A stretch of 64,000 nt of DNA from Succinimonas amylolytica DSM 2873 (GCF_000378405.1 NZ_KB899638.1:153861-217860), one strand, 5' to 3'; shown: positions 27,453 to 37,225, counted from the first letter of the stretch. Notes: a model not told the origin generated them from the letters alone. A program made the numbers and translations.

Positions 27453-28643
27453 TTAACGAACCTTGGTGGCATCCCTTATGGGATTGCTCCCGCTCCCGGA
27501 TGATGATGAACCGGCAGAAGAAGGGGAGACAGAGCCAGAACCGGAGGAACAGCCGCCTCCGCTTCCTCCTGCGGCACCGAGGAATATATCGGTTTTGTTC
27601 GTTTCCAGAGCAGCCGTTGCCGCTGCCGAGCTGCCGCCCGAAGCCACAGCGGCAATGGTCTTTCCGACGGTCATGGCAATGGCGGCAGCGGTAATGCCCG
27701 AAGAACTGATATTGCCTCCCTGAATAAGCTCGGCAACCGCCTTGGGAACTGAGAACGAAATCATGAACAGGATGAATACCAGCCCCAGAATGTTCAGGAT
27801 CTGCGTGAGTTCAATGGATTTTATCTCTGTGACATTATCCAGGAAGCCTTTGGTGTAGTCATAACCAAGTCCCTGACAGATATCGCGGCAAATGCTGATG
27901 ACCACCTCTCCGATAAACGCAATGGCCATGAACTGAAAGCCCAGCGAGATAAACCCTTTGAGGTAATTCATGGCATAGTGATTCGTGAATGAAAGGCCGC
28001 CAAAGCCCACGGCGAACATTCCCGCAGTTAGCACAAACCAGCTCTTGATGATGGTGATCATCATGTTGATCGCAATGGCAATGATAATCATCATCACGGC
28101 AATGGCCGATATTGCTATGAGGGCGGGCGTAACCGGACTCAGCACTCCCACATTCTTTAAGCTCATAAATGCCACGCCGGTAAAAACTCCGGCATCCTTG
28201 AAGAGTTCCGTGATCATGTCTCCCACGCTGGTGCTGCAAACCGGTGTGTACGGCGGATAAGGAGCGGGGGTACAGGTTTTCACAATGCCGATAAATTCCT
28301 GACTGGCGGAGATAAATGTGCCGGGGCCTTGCTGAAGGACAAACAGAAAAAATCCCAGCGTCAGAATGACCTTTACCGTTTCAAGACAGAATTCCTGAAA
28401 GTTCGCCCCGCGGAAGAGAAGCTTCACGCCTACAATGAAGGTATTGATAACGGCAAGACTCAGAAGCAGCGATTCGGCCTTTTCGACAATGGTGGCTCCA
28501 ATGCCCAGTATTTTATTTTGGAGCACATCCAGAATATTGTTGTCGAGGCTCCCCATATTCGCCAAGTCCTCATCAGCCCATGCGTAACTGAACAGGGCTG
28601 AAAGAGCCATCGCCAGAACAAATGACATTCCTTTCATTTTCAT
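27453..28643 (-). CDS. trbL: TrbL-like inner-membrane channel protein (VirB6-like)
   Basis: A 396-residue protein with a signal peptide-like start and about six hydrophobic segments in its first 320 residues, ending in a Gly/Ser-rich tail (GSGSVSPSSAGSSSSGSGS). This is the layout of TrbL, the polytopic inner-membrane component of IncP-type mating channels. It follows trbJ by 5 bp, so there is no room for the entry-exclusion gene trbK that lies here in RP4. It is the last gene of the trb operon; the kinase locus lies beyond on the opposite strand. Confidence 0.88.
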   Translation of the reverse strand: MKMKGMSFVLAMALSALFSYAWADEDLANMGSLDNNILDVLQNKILGIGATIVEKAESLLLSLAVINTFIVGVKLLFRGANFQEFCLETVKVILTLGFFLFVLQQGPGTFISASQEFIGIVKTCTPAPYPPYTPVCSTSVGDMITELFKDAGVFTGVAFMSLKNVGVLSPVTPALIAISAIAVMMIIIAIAINMMITIIKSWFVLTAGMFAVGFGGLSFTNHYAMNYLKGFISLGFQFMAIAFIGEVVISICRDICQGLGYDYTKGFLDNVTEIKSIELTQILNILGLVFILFMISFSVPKAVAELIQGGNISSSGITAAAIAMTVGKTIAAVASGGSSAAATAALETNKTDIFLGAAGGSGGGCSSGSGSVSPSSAGSSSSGSGSNPIRDATKVR

Positions 28644-28648
28644 GGCGC

Positions 28649-29395
28649 TTAGTTTCCTGAACCGGTTCCGGAGGAGGCAGCAGGGGACTCCAGCACCTGA
28701 TTTCCGATTTCCCGCAATTCAGGCTCCTGGACAAACTGCTGCTGATACCGCTGAATCATGAGACTCTGAGCCTGATTCTTGGCAAGCTGTTCCCGAAGCT
28801 GAATGCTCATTTTCGCATTAAAGGCTTCCAGTTCGAGGAGCTTTGCGAGAACCTCTCCCTGAGTCTGCGGGTTCCCGCCGGTAATGCTGCTTAACGTGTC
28901 ATAATCATTCTGAATTTTGGCCTCCGATTCCTCGGTATTCACCTGAATGGATTCATCCATCAGCCGGTTAAGGTTCTGGATCAGCGCGACCTTGCGGGTA
29001 TTAAGCGCCTTCACATCGTCAACGGAACAGCTCTGCCCGATGGCGCACTTGCTTTTCAGGGTAGCTTCTACAAGCTGAAACTGTTTCAGAACATCGGCAA
29101 GAGAATTGTATTTCCCCACGAGCTCGTTATATTTTCCGGCGGTCTTTTTGTAGGCGGCAATGTCAGCATTGATCCTCCGGATCACGGAAAGGCCGGGAAC
29201 CTCGATCCTTTTAAGTCTCTCGATATCGTTGTAATACTGGTTAAGCTGAACATCCAGCTGCTCAAGCTGCGTTAAGTAGTCGATAAGCTGCTGGGTAACT
29301 ACGGGAATGTCCACCACGGGGAAACCGGCCCATGCGGGACTCGAGACCGCAAGGCTCAGAGCCAGAAGGGCGGCAGATAAAAGGGATCTTTTCAT
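28649..29395 (-). CDS. trbJ: TrbJ-like periplasmic transfer protein (VirB5-like)
   Basis: A 248-residue protein with a signal peptide (ending SSPAWA) and a long helical mature region with regularly spaced leucine and glutamine, typical of TrbJ/VirB5 pilus-tip or assembly proteins. The ATG at 29395 is preferred because AGGAG lies 6 nt upstream; the ORF also has an earlier ATG at 29401. It overlaps or abuts trbI, indicating coupled translation. Confidence 0.88.
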   Translation of the reverse strand: MKRSLLSAALLALSLAVSSPAWAGFPVVDIPVVTQQLIDYLTQLEQLDVQLNQYYNDIERLKRIEVPGLSVIRRINADIAAYKKTAGKYNELVGKYNSLADVLKQFQLVEATLKSKCAIGQSCSVDDVKALNTRKVALIQNLNRLMDESIQVNTEESEAKIQNDYDTLSSITGGNPQTQGEVLAKLLELEAFNAKMSIQLREQLAKNQAQSLMIQRYQQQFVQEPELREIGNQVLESPAASSGTGSGN

Positions 29396-29397
29396 AA

Positions 29398-30777
29398 TCA
29401 TCTCCTGTAAGGACGCGGGAAGGTAATGTCCTTGTTCACGATAATGTTGAATCTGTAGCCGTTTCTGATTTCCAAAGTCGGCTGAATGTCCATGTGCTTC
29501 TGAATGACATTTGTGGTGGTGGCTCCCATCTGCTGCCCCACGCTTTCAGCCATGGCGGAGCCTGCGGATTCGTCATTCTTATCGTAATGGTACTCGGAAT
29601 AGGACACAGCTCCGGACACCAGAGAGAGCAGGAAGGCGTGCTTCAGGAGCTTCCAGTAATGATCGTTCACTTGATCAGAGAATCCGGCATAGCCGCTGAC
29701 ATCGGAACCGGGCATTTTTTCAAGATCCAGCGTCTGACCGTTGGGGAAGACCAGACGGTTCCACACCACAAACACCCTTTCCTGACCAAATTTGATCTGC
29801 GAGGCGTAAGTCCCGAAAAGCCTTGTTCCCTGCGGGATCAGAAGGTTTCTTCCGGTGAGAGAATCAAAGACGTTAAGAGACACCTGTCCGATAATCGAGT
29901 TCGGCAGATCCGAGTTTACGCCGCCGATCATAACGGCAGGAATAACAAAACCAGTGGACAGGGTAAGAGCGCCCTTGGAGGGCTGCACAGCTTCCTGAAG
30001 CTGCCATCCTGACAATGAAGAACCGGCAGGGCCGCCTTCATTCTTTGCCGTTACCGCAGATCCGGAAGCAGGGCTTCCACTGCCTTCCACGCCAAGAATT
30101 TCCTTGGCGATCTTCATCTTTTCCTCATACGAGGAGGCTCCCTGCTTCTGCCGGATCAGGGCCTGCATTTTATTGTAATAGGCCATCTTTTCCTCATAGG
30201 AAGCATCCGGCCCCGGCTTCTGGGGCATCATGGCAGTATTCTTCCGGTATTCCTGAGAGTTTTTGGCAATATTGAGGTCATTCGTTCTCAGGGGAGCGTC
30301 CAGAGCCTGCCTGAACCGCTGCGTCCGGAGTCTCATGTAGTCCTCGATGCGGGGATCCGCTTCCATCTTCATAACGGGATCATCCGCAGGGATAGCCCTT
30401 ACAGATTCGGGAATGCCTCCTTCCATCCCGGCAACGGGAATGGTGTTTCCGGTTTCGGACGGGATCAGCGTTATCTGAGGCACATTATCAGGCTCTCTCT
30501 CCGGAGCCTGAATGCCGTAATCCAGAGCCTCCCGGATCCTTTCCGGAGAGTTATCGGCATTGAGATTCCGCTCCGATACCTGCTGAATGACTTCTTCCTC
30601 CGGCTCCGGCGGCGGACTTTTCTTCCGGTTTACCGACCAGATAGTGACCACGATGAAGGTCGTCAGCACGGTTAAGATGATAATGAGCGGGATCTTGGAG
30701 ATTTTTCTGACGCCGCTCCCGTTATTTCCGTTTCCGCTGTCGGGAGAGGACGGCGCCGAAGTGTCCGGTTCAGCCAT
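29398..30777 (-). CDS. trbI: TrbI-like channel protein (VirB10-like)
   Basis: A 459-residue protein with a single N-terminal membrane segment (IPLIIILTVLTTFIVVTIW), a proline/glutamate-rich periplasmic linker and a C-terminal beta-rich domain with LTGRNLLIPQGTRLFGTY, the hallmark of the VirB10/TrbI family. It spans inner and outer membranes in the core complex. The ATG has AGGAGG upstream and lies 2 bp after trbH. Confidence 0.95.
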   Translation of the reverse strand: MAEPDTSAPSSPDSGNGNNGSGVRKISKIPLIIILTVLTTFIVVTIWSVNRKKSPPPEPEEEVIQQVSERNLNADNSPERIREALDYGIQAPEREPDNVPQITLIPSETGNTIPVAGMEGGIPESVRAIPADDPVMKMEADPRIEDYMRLRTQRFRQALDAPLRTNDLNIAKNSQEYRKNTAMMPQKPGPDASYEEKMAYYNKMQALIRQKQGASSYEEKMKIAKEILGVEGSGSPASGSAVTAKNEGGPAGSSLSGWQLQEAVQPSKGALTLSTGFVIPAVMIGGVNSDLPNSIIGQVSLNVFDSLTGRNLLIPQGTRLFGTYASQIKFGQERVFVVWNRLVFPNGQTLDLEKMPGSDVSGYAGFSDQVNDHYWKLLKHAFLLSLVSGAVSYSEYHYDKNDESAGSAMAESVGQQMGATTTNVIQKHMDIQPTLEIRNGYRFNIIVNKDITFPRPYRR

Positions 30778-30779
30778 AA

Positions 30780-31241
30780 CTACCTCCTTACCGACCAGAC
30801 CGATGCGGGAACGATCTTCCCGGCATTTGCAGAATAAAGCCGCGTAAACTGCATGCTTCCGATGTTGATCACCACATGGAATTTACCGGGATTTTTGTCC
30901 AGATTTGACAGGGCGTAGGTTAACGGCAGAAAGGAAGAATCCTCGTCAGGCGTCCCCGTGGTGGCCGAGAAGCCATGCTGGCGAAGTCCTTCCATGAGGC
31001 TCCGCCCGAAATAGTCCCGGGGATCCAGTTCCGCCGTATTTGAAAGCCGGATCTGAGTTTTGGCAGGAGGGAGCACGGTAGAGATCTTCTGCACCGCATC
31101 ATCGGTGATAAAGGCAATGTACCGGTACGAGTACCCCTGTTCCTCAATGTAGGTGCCGTTTTGTCTCGCCGTAGCGGAGCAGCCTGTAACGAGAAGGGAG
31201 GACACGGCAAGAAAAGCGATGGCGGGTATCACGAATTTCAT
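30780..31241 (-). CDS. trbH: TrbH-like lipoprotein
   Basis: A 153-residue lipoprotein: the signal ends in the lipobox LVTGC. In IncP systems TrbH is the lipoprotein between trbG and trbI and takes the VirB7 role in the outer-membrane core. The start codon overlaps the trbG stop (ATGA), so translation is coupled. Confidence 0.88.
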   Translation of the reverse strand: MKFVIPAIAFLAVSSLLVTGCSATARQNGTYIEEQGYSYRYIAFITDDAVQKISTVLPPAKTQIRLSNTAELDPRDYFGRSLMEGLRQHGFSATTGTPDEDSSFLPLTYALSNLDKNPGKFHVVINIGSMQFTRLYSANAGKIVPASVWSVRR

Positions 31242-32116
31242 GGCTTTGTTCTCCGGATCATGACCTTCTTCTGGTCTGAACCCACACCGGCGATAAGCTC
31301 GCCCTCATAAAACACCGCGTCTATGATGTAGCGGCCTTCGCTCATGCGATAGTTAACCAGCTGATCCACGTTGGACGAATCCTTGGAGAAACGGGTAACC
31401 AGAAATGCGGGAGCCTCGGACACCGCCACTTCCTTCGGCATCTCGATCACGGTTTTCCTGCCGTCGTTGTAAACCCGGGCCGGACTCCAGGACACATGAT
31501 CCCCTTCGATCTGATACTCAAAATCGAGATTGGCCAGATAATCTCCGGAGGGCAACGTATTTCTTTCCCTTTCTGCCGTTTTTGCCTCCTTCTTGGCCAT
31601 GAACTTCGCCAGAGCCTCCTCGGGATAAACGAAGGAAACCTGCGGCATATAGTCCGATCTGGTGGAGACAAGATTGATATGGTAGATCCGGCGGTTGGTG
31701 GTTAAGACCATGTTGGTTTTAAGCCCAACGTCCAAGGGCTTAAAAAGCACGTGCTCCACCGCGGAATAACCTTCTCCCACAATGGCGGGTTCAGTTTCCC
31801 AGCGAGCGGAGTCCCCGAGGTATATTGACGAAACCACTTCCCCCGGCTGCAATGCAATGTCGCAGACCCGAAGCAGGGCGCAGACCACGGAAGTTTTCTG
31901 GGCGCCGTAAACGTAAACCACATAGCCGTTCTCGCCCTCGGAAGGAGGGATCCCCGCCCGGGTTTCGATCTTCTGAGACAGGGCCAGAGCCTTGATCTCG
32001 TTATCGGTAAGCTCAATTTCCGGAGCATCCCCGACATAATAATCCATATCGTCCAGCGCCCATGCCGAAGCAGCCGGAACGGCCAGCATAAGCAAAGGAA
32101 GCAGCATTTTCTTCAT
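31238..32116 (-). CDS. trbG: TrbG-like outer-membrane channel protein (VirB9-like)
   Basis: A 292-residue exported protein. The true start is taken as the ATG at 32116, which has GGAGAG 6 nt upstream and gives a signal peptide (MKKMLLPLLMLAVPAASAWA); the longer ORF would begin inside trbF. The mature part has the VirB9 pattern, including KTSVVCALLRVCDIALQPGE near the N-terminus and VEHVLFKPLDVGLKTNM in the middle. Confidence 0.92.
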   Translation of the reverse strand: MKKMLLPLLMLAVPAASAWALDDMDYYVGDAPEIELTDNEIKALALSQKIETRAGIPPSEGENGYVVYVYGAQKTSVVCALLRVCDIALQPGEVVSSIYLGDSARWETEPAIVGEGYSAVEHVLFKPLDVGLKTNMVLTTNRRIYHINLVSTRSDYMPQVSFVYPEEALAKFMAKKEAKTAERERNTLPSGDYLANLDFEYQIEGDHVSWSPARVYNDGRKTVIEMPKEVAVSEAPAFLVTRFSKDSSNVDQLVNYRMSEGRYIIDAVFYEGELIAGVGSDQKKVMIRRTKP

Positions 32117-32132
32117 TACAAACTCTCCGTTA

Positions 32133-32864
32133 TTATTTTGAAATCTTCTGGTATGAGAAATCGATGACATAAAGGCCGATGGGGTTTTTCATGACTGACT
32201 CGAAACTGGCCTTCTGGTTATCAAGAAACTTAATCTGCACCGTGCCCTTGTAAATCAGGTCGGAAATGCGTTTGCCCGTGGTGTCGCGGGTAACCTCGTT
32301 CCATTCCACGCTGTAGGTCTGATCGGTAATGGGCAGAATGGCGTACACCGTGACATTGCGGCTGATCTTTTTGGTAAGCTCCATCACGGACAGCGAAGGA
32401 TCCCGGGGCATATAGAGATCCGTCATTTTCTGGTAGGCGGGATCGGTTTTCAGCATCTTGGCATACACCGAATCAATGAGCTTAGCCTGCATCTGCCCGT
32501 CAAAAACCACGGTGCGGGACGCGGTTACAAAATCGCTGATCATGAGATTGATAATCCGGGGATCGTTGTTTCTGACCGGCTTCATAACCTCGTCAAAGGA
32601 CACCCGTCCCAGATTGTCAACCCTGACCACATAAGGGATGAAGTGGTTCTGACTGGCAAAGTAAATCACTCCGGCAACGGCCAGAAGGGTGCTCATGAGA
32701 GAGCCAAAGGCCACGATCTGCCAGAGCTTTCTCAGGGCCACCTGACTGCTGATATAGTCGTTCCACGTCCGCCGGGCCGAAAGATACGGATTCCGGTTCG
32801 ACACGGCTTCGCTGACGTCGGCTTCCGTTTCGGCAATTTCAATTCTGCGGTCATGACTGAACAT
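32133..32864 (-). CDS. trbF: TrbF-like channel protein (VirB8-like)
   Basis: A 243-residue protein with a short cytoplasmic N-terminus, one membrane segment (LMSTLLAVAGVIYFAS) and a VirB8-type periplasmic domain containing HFIPYVVRVDNLGRV. VirB8-like proteins nucleate the inner-membrane part of the channel. It overlaps the end of trbE by 14 bp. Confidence 0.93.
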   Translation of the reverse strand: MFSHDRRIEIAETEADVSEAVSNRNPYLSARRTWNDYISSQVALRKLWQIVAFGSLMSTLLAVAGVIYFASQNHFIPYVVRVDNLGRVSFDEVMKPVRNNDPRIINLMISDFVTASRTVVFDGQMQAKLIDSVYAKMLKTDPAYQKMTDLYMPRDPSLSVMELTKKISRNVTVYAILPITDQTYSVEWNEVTRDTTGKRISDLIYKGTVQIKFLDNQKASFESVMKNPIGLYVIDFSYQKISK

Positions 32865-35400
32865 TTTCGTAACTCCCTAAATCAATGCCTTTGTATTCAA
32901 GATATTTCCGCACCCAGTCATCGCCGTATCTTTCCTTGAGCTCCCGGATCCGCCGGATAGCCGGTTTATCAGAAACGGCAACAAAGGAAAGGGCGAGCTT
33001 TTCCAGAGCAAGGCTGAAGAGCCGTTTTCCCTTCGGGCTTGCGAAGTAATACTCGAGCTTCGGAACGGCGTTGGCGATGATGCCGATTTGCGTATCGCTG
33101 AGACCGAGGGAGCGATAAAGCTCCTTCACCTGTTCGTTGTCCCGGGCTGCGGGATTGGGCAGGAAGATCTTGGTGGGACAGGATTCGTTGATAACTCCGA
33201 GAATGCCGGAATCCTCCGCATCCTGAACGGATTGCGTCGCCAGAATCACGGCGCAGTTGGCCTTGCGAAGCACCTTGAGCCATTCCCGGATTTTTTCCCG
33301 GAAAACCGGGTTTGACAGCATGAGCCATGCTTCGTCCAGCATAATGACGGCAGGCTGTCCCTTGAGATTGTCCTGAATCCTCTTAAAGAGATACAAGAGC
33401 ACCGGGATGCGGAACCGGTCATTAAGATTCATGAGCTCCTCGATCTCGAACACCGTGAAGGAGCTCAGGGAAAGACTGTCGCTGTCCGCGTCCAGCATGA
33501 GACCTCCCGCGGATTCCCCGATGTAGTCATTCAGTGCGGCGCGGAGATCCACGTCCTGAAGAGCGGTATAAAAGGCCGAGAAGGTGGTTTCGCCGTTCTC
33601 GTGCATGGTATTCAGGGCATTAGCGATCTCAGATCGCTTTTCCGGCGTGAGAGCGATCCCGTTAAGCTCGAAAATGGCGGCAGTCCACTCCGCGGCCCAG
33701 GCTCTTTCATTTGCCGTTTCCAGATACTTAAGGGGACAGAACCTGAGATCCGAGGATTCCGCGGCGATTTCATAATGCTGACCTCCCGCGGCTTCGCAGA
33801 GACAGTAAAGGCTCATGCCCTTGTCAAAGCTGAATATGGTCATCCCGGGATAACGGCGGAACTGAGCTGCCAGAGTCGCCAGCAGGGTGGATTTTCCGGA
33901 ACCGGTAGGGCCGAGAATGAAGGTGTGTCCCAGATCCCCGTAATGCAGGTTAAGCCGGAAAGGGGTTCCTCCCGAGGTAACGCAGTGCATGAGCACCGGA
34001 GAATCCTTGGGATAAAACGGGCAGGGCGCCGCGGGATCTCCCGCCCAGGGCGACGAGGACGGGATGGCATGAGCAAAATTCAAAGTGTTTATGAGAGGGC
34101 GCCTGATATTGCAGGTGCCGTTGGAAGGGAGGCTTCCGAGATAGGCTTCAATGTTGTTTACACTTTCGATCCGGGCAGAAAACCCAAGTCTCCCGATGGC
34201 CTTTGCCACCTCCAGAGCCTCATTTTGCAACGTTTTCCGGTCATGGTGCATGAGCACGATCACCGAGGTGTAGTAACCGGCCCCGGCGAGATCCGAGCTT
34301 ATCTCTGCGGAGAAGGCATCGGCATCCTCCGTCATGGCCACGGCGTCCTGATTGACGGTTGAAGAGGGCAGATTGAAGAGCTGAGCCAGAAGGCCCCTTT
34401 CCTTCTGCTTCCATTTCCTGCGGTGTTTCTTAATTTCGGCCAGAGCAACATGCTGATCCAGAAATATGAATCTGGTGTCCCAGCGGCAAGAACAGGAAAG
34501 GCAGGCAAGGGAATTCAGAATTCCGGCGTAGCTTTGCAGCGGAAACCCGTCAATGGCGACGCACTGGATAAACTTGTCCCCGATTTTCGGGATCACGCCG
34601 GAATAAAAATCATGTCCCCCCAGCACGGAATCGAGGAAGAAGGGATTAGCGGGGATCCTGACGGCAGAAAGGGAACCCGTGATGCAGAAATTGATAAAGG
34701 CCAGCTCGTCATCATAGGTTTCCGGTCTTTCGGCATCGTCATAAACCGTGTAGGCATGAAGCCGTTTCAGGGTGGGGATCCCGAGAGAGAGCCTGCTTAT
34801 CAGGGCATTTAAGTCATTTTTGAACTTCGCAAGGATCTCGTCAGCCCGATGGCGTTTTTCAGTATCGGAATCGGTGTACATGATCTCGATAAACTTCTGA
34901 GTGGCCAGCTTCGGCGGCAGATAGGTAATCGTGAGGACAAAATAGGACTCAAACATGAGGCCCCTGTCGTTAAAGAAGCGTCTCCGTTCCTCGTCTATGG
35001 CCCGGGTTACCGGATCCGGAAAAAACGACCGTTCCGGCCCTTCATACTTCTGAGACTCCTCCCGGACGGCATCAAGGTGCAGAATCCAGCCGTCTCCGAG
35101 AGACAGGACTGCGGCATTGATGTAGTTTGCGAAGGCATCCCGTTCCTCTTGAGAAGCGCTGTCCGTATCGCCGCAGGTGTAGTAAAACGAAGCCGAGAGG
35201 CTGCCGTCCTTCCCTAGAACTATGCCGTCCTCCACGAGAGCGGCATAATTGAGGAGATCCGAAAAACCTCTCTTCTTGCTCCGGTGAGTGCTGAGCTTCT
35301 CCGAGGAGGATGTTCTCACAATAAGCTCCGCCAGAACAAAAATAAAGGCAAAGCCAGCGAGAGCGAAGAAGAACACAATGACGTAATAGAACTCAATCAT
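32851..35400 (-). CDS. trbE: TrbE-like conjugation ATPase (VirB4-like)
   Basis: An 849-residue ATPase with an N-terminal membrane segment (MIEFYYVIVFFFALAGFAFI), the Walker A motif GPTGSGKST near residue 497 and the Walker B segment VIMLDEAWLM near residue 685. VirB4/TrbE proteins energise pilus assembly and substrate transfer. The gene overlaps trbD upstream and trbF downstream, as in a tightly coupled operon. Several long antisense frames inside it are composition artefacts. Confidence 0.96.
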   Translation of the reverse strand: MIEFYYVIVFFFALAGFAFIFVLAELIVRTSSSEKLSTHRSKKRGFSDLLNYAALVEDGIVLGKDGSLSASFYYTCGDTDSASQEERDAFANYINAAVLSLGDGWILHLDAVREESQKYEGPERSFFPDPVTRAIDEERRRFFNDRGLMFESYFVLTITYLPPKLATQKFIEIMYTDSDTEKRHRADEILAKFKNDLNALISRLSLGIPTLKRLHAYTVYDDAERPETYDDELAFINFCITGSLSAVRIPANPFFLDSVLGGHDFYSGVIPKIGDKFIQCVAIDGFPLQSYAGILNSLACLSCSCRWDTRFIFLDQHVALAEIKKHRRKWKQKERGLLAQLFNLPSSTVNQDAVAMTEDADAFSAEISSDLAGAGYYTSVIVLMHHDRKTLQNEALEVAKAIGRLGFSARIESVNNIEAYLGSLPSNGTCNIRRPLINTLNFAHAIPSSSPWAGDPAAPCPFYPKDSPVLMHCVTSGGTPFRLNLHYGDLGHTFILGPTGSGKSTLLATLAAQFRRYPGMTIFSFDKGMSLYCLCEAAGGQHYEIAAESSDLRFCPLKYLETANERAWAAEWTAAIFELNGIALTPEKRSEIANALNTMHENGETTFSAFYTALQDVDLRAALNDYIGESAGGLMLDADSDSLSLSSFTVFEIEELMNLNDRFRIPVLLYLFKRIQDNLKGQPAVIMLDEAWLMLSNPVFREKIREWLKVLRKANCAVILATQSVQDAEDSGILGVINESCPTKIFLPNPAARDNEQVKELYRSLGLSDTQIGIIANAVPKLEYYFASPKGKRLFSLALEKLALSFVAVSDKPAIRRIRELKERYGDDWVRKYLEYKGIDLGSYENVQS

Positions 35401-35764
35401 TTCCGGATCCTTCCCGCATACTCACGTTCAAAGCGCCCTTTCTGCTACGGGACTTCCGTAACAGCGCCAGAGCTTTTTCCTTTGCCGTTTCCGGCTCGTA
35501 AACAAAAGCGCTGGTTTTGGCGGAATAGTACGGAGCGTACCGGATATAGCGGAGATAGGTCTCCTTCATGAGAGGATCGGACTTCCGCATAAGACGGGTA
35601 GCAAAGAGGGCGAAAAACCAGAGACAAAGCCCGAATGACACAGAAACCGCATTCGGGACAAGGAGTATCAGCGTAGCTGCTATGACCATCGCTGACATTA
35701 CGATTTCCCGATCCCCGCCGAGGAAATCCGAAACCCGATTGCATGACCGATGAACGGTGATCAT
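35393..35764 (-). CDS. trbD: TrbD-like protein (VirB3-like)
   Basis: A 123-residue protein with an N-terminal VHRSCNR motif followed by two closely spaced hydrophobic segments (about residues 22-55), as in TrbD/VirB3, which associates with the VirB4 ATPase. It overlaps the trbE start by 8 bp. The C-terminal part is longer than in typical VirB3 proteins. Confidence 0.9.
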   Translation of the reverse strand: MITVHRSCNRVSDFLGGDREIVMSAMVIAATLILLVPNAVSVSFGLCLWFFALFATRLMRKSDPLMKETYLRYIRYAPYYSAKTSAFVYEPETAKEKALALLRKSRSRKGALNVSMREGSGND

Positions 35765-35784
35765 AGCTGCCAGGACTCCGCCAA

Positions 35785-36141
35785 TCAGGAAAGGGCGATA
35801 ACGTGATGATCCGGGACAACGTATGTGATCACGGCCCCGGTGGCGTTATCCTTCTTGCCGGTAAAGACTTCCAGAAGAGATGAACCGGAAATGAGGAATG
35901 CCACCACAAGCACCATGTAGCAGACCGATTTCAGGAAACCCGAGATCTCGCCTCCGAAAATCAGCATCGCTCCGGCGCCCACCATCCCGATAATGGCCAA
36001 AGCTGTGGCCACAGGGCCGGTAAGGCTCTCCTTCACGGTTTTAAGGCCATCCTCCCACGGGAGATCAGTGGCAAAGGCGGGATCGGCAAAGCCTGCCACG
36101 CAAAGAGCCAGAACAAACAGCATAAGGGTCTTAAGGTTCAT
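35785..36141 (-). CDS. trbC: TrbC-like conjugative pilin precursor (VirB2-like)
   Basis: A 118-residue prepilin. The ATG at 36141 has AAGGAG 8 nt upstream, while the ORF's first ATG overlaps that site. A signal peptide ends at DPAFA, and two hydrophobic helices (about 55-75 and 80-100) form the mature pilin. In RP4 the pilin is trimmed and cyclised by TraF; a TraF-like gene is present at 47191, so the same maturation is likely. Confidence 0.9.
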   Translation of the reverse strand: MNLKTLMLFVLALCVAGFADPAFATDLPWEDGLKTVKESLTGPVATALAIIGMVGAGAMLIFGGEISGFLKSVCYMVLVVAFLISGSSLLEVFTGKKDNATGAVITYVVPDHHVIALS

Positions 36142-36204
36142 GATAAAAAACTCCTTCATAACAAAACAACAACAAACAAGAACAAAAAACAGCCTCGGGG
36201 CGAA

Positions 36205-37164
36205 TCAGGAACTCCCAAGCTCCTCCGCAAGGTAATCACCGTTGCGGAAGCCGGAGACCTTAAGAATCGAAAGAATTTTCCGGGAGGAGCCCACGCGTCC
36301 GATGTGGACGATATAGGAGCAGACTTCGCCAATAAGGGGTTCGATAGGTTTCGGGTAATCCCGGGCCATGGAGACCATCATGGCAACGCGATCAAGGGCG
36401 GCCCGGGGATTATTGGCATGAACGGTGGCGGCGCCGCCTTCATGTCCGGTATTCCATGCCATTAAGAGATCGAGAGCCTCCGCTCCGCGTACCTCGCCCA
36501 CAAGAATGCGATCCGGCCTCATGCGGAGCGTGGTTTTGAGAAGGGTGGACATTGAAGCAGCAGGAGAAGTATGGAGCTTAACGAAGTTTTTGGCGGAGCA
36601 CTGGATCTCGCCGGTATCCTCCATGATGACAATCCTTTCCAGAGGATTCTGATCCACCATTTCCTGAATAACCGCATTGATAAGCGTGGTTTTCCCGGAA
36701 CCGGTGCCGCCGATGACGAGGATGTTTTTGTGTTCCCGCACCGCCCCGCAAATGATTTCCTTCTGCCGTTCCGACATGATCCCGGAACGGACATAATCAT
36801 CAAGCGAAAACACGGCCACCGCTTTTTTTCGGATAGTGAACGCCGGAGCCTGAACCACGGGAGGGATCTGACCTGCAAAGCGGGAGCCGTCCAGAGGAAA
36901 CTCGCATTCTAGAATGGGGGAGTCCGCATTTACCACGAGGCCATGCATGGACGCAGTGACCTGAAGGATCTGAAGGGCGCGGGAAGGGGGAACCACAATG
37001 CCGGTATTTGCGGGACGGGAACCAAGCTGTTCCAGCCAGAGGGAACCGTCGGGATTAAGCATGAGCTCTACCGTGTCTTTGTTTATTAACAAACGGTAAA
37101 TATCATTGCCTAATGCACGTTCTAATTGCTCAATACCACGTTGCTGGATCGAAATACCGGACAT
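36205..37164 (-). CDS. trbB: TrbB-like secretion ATPase (VirB11-like)
   Basis: A 319-residue hexameric ATPase of the VirB11/GspE family: Walker A GGTGSGKTT near residues 151-159, an Asp box (VIMEDTGEIQ), a Walker B-like ILVGEVRGAEALDLL and a conserved GGAATVHANN histidine box. It is the first gene of the trb operon, with a promoter 30 bp upstream and a repressor-like gene before that, the arrangement of trbA-trbB in RP4. Confidence 0.95.
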   Translation of the reverse strand: MSGISIQQRGIEQLERALGNDIYRLLINKDTVELMLNPDGSLWLEQLGSRPANTGIVVPPSRALQILQVTASMHGLVVNADSPILECEFPLDGSRFAGQIPPVVQAPAFTIRKKAVAVFSLDDYVRSGIMSERQKEIICGAVREHKNILVIGGTGSGKTTLINAVIQEMVDQNPLERIVIMEDTGEIQCSAKNFVKLHTSPAASMSTLLKTTLRMRPDRILVGEVRGAEALDLLMAWNTGHEGGAATVHANNPRAALDRVAMMVSMARDYPKPIEPLIGEVCSYIVHIGRVGSSRKILSILKVSGFRNGDYLAEELGSS

Positions 37165-37195
37165 AAAAAATCACACTATTTGAAAAAATGCCGAT

Positions 37196-37225
37196 ATTAT
37201 AGGCACAAATTTACAAAGAGTGCAA
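37196..37225 (-). promoter_or_regulatory. Promoter of the trb operon (PtrbB-like)
   Basis: On the minus strand, TTGCAC (37220-37225), an 18-bp spacer and a perfect TATAAT (37196-37201) lie just upstream of trbB. The GCAC...GTGC symmetry at 37203-37223 overlaps the -35 box and spacer and could be a repressor site. Confidence 0.55.

Noticed and set aside
33601..34362. 253-codon plus-strand open frame antisense to trbE
   Set aside because: It lies opposite a well-supported ATPase gene in GC-rich DNA, where long antisense frames are common, and shows no motif or operon context.
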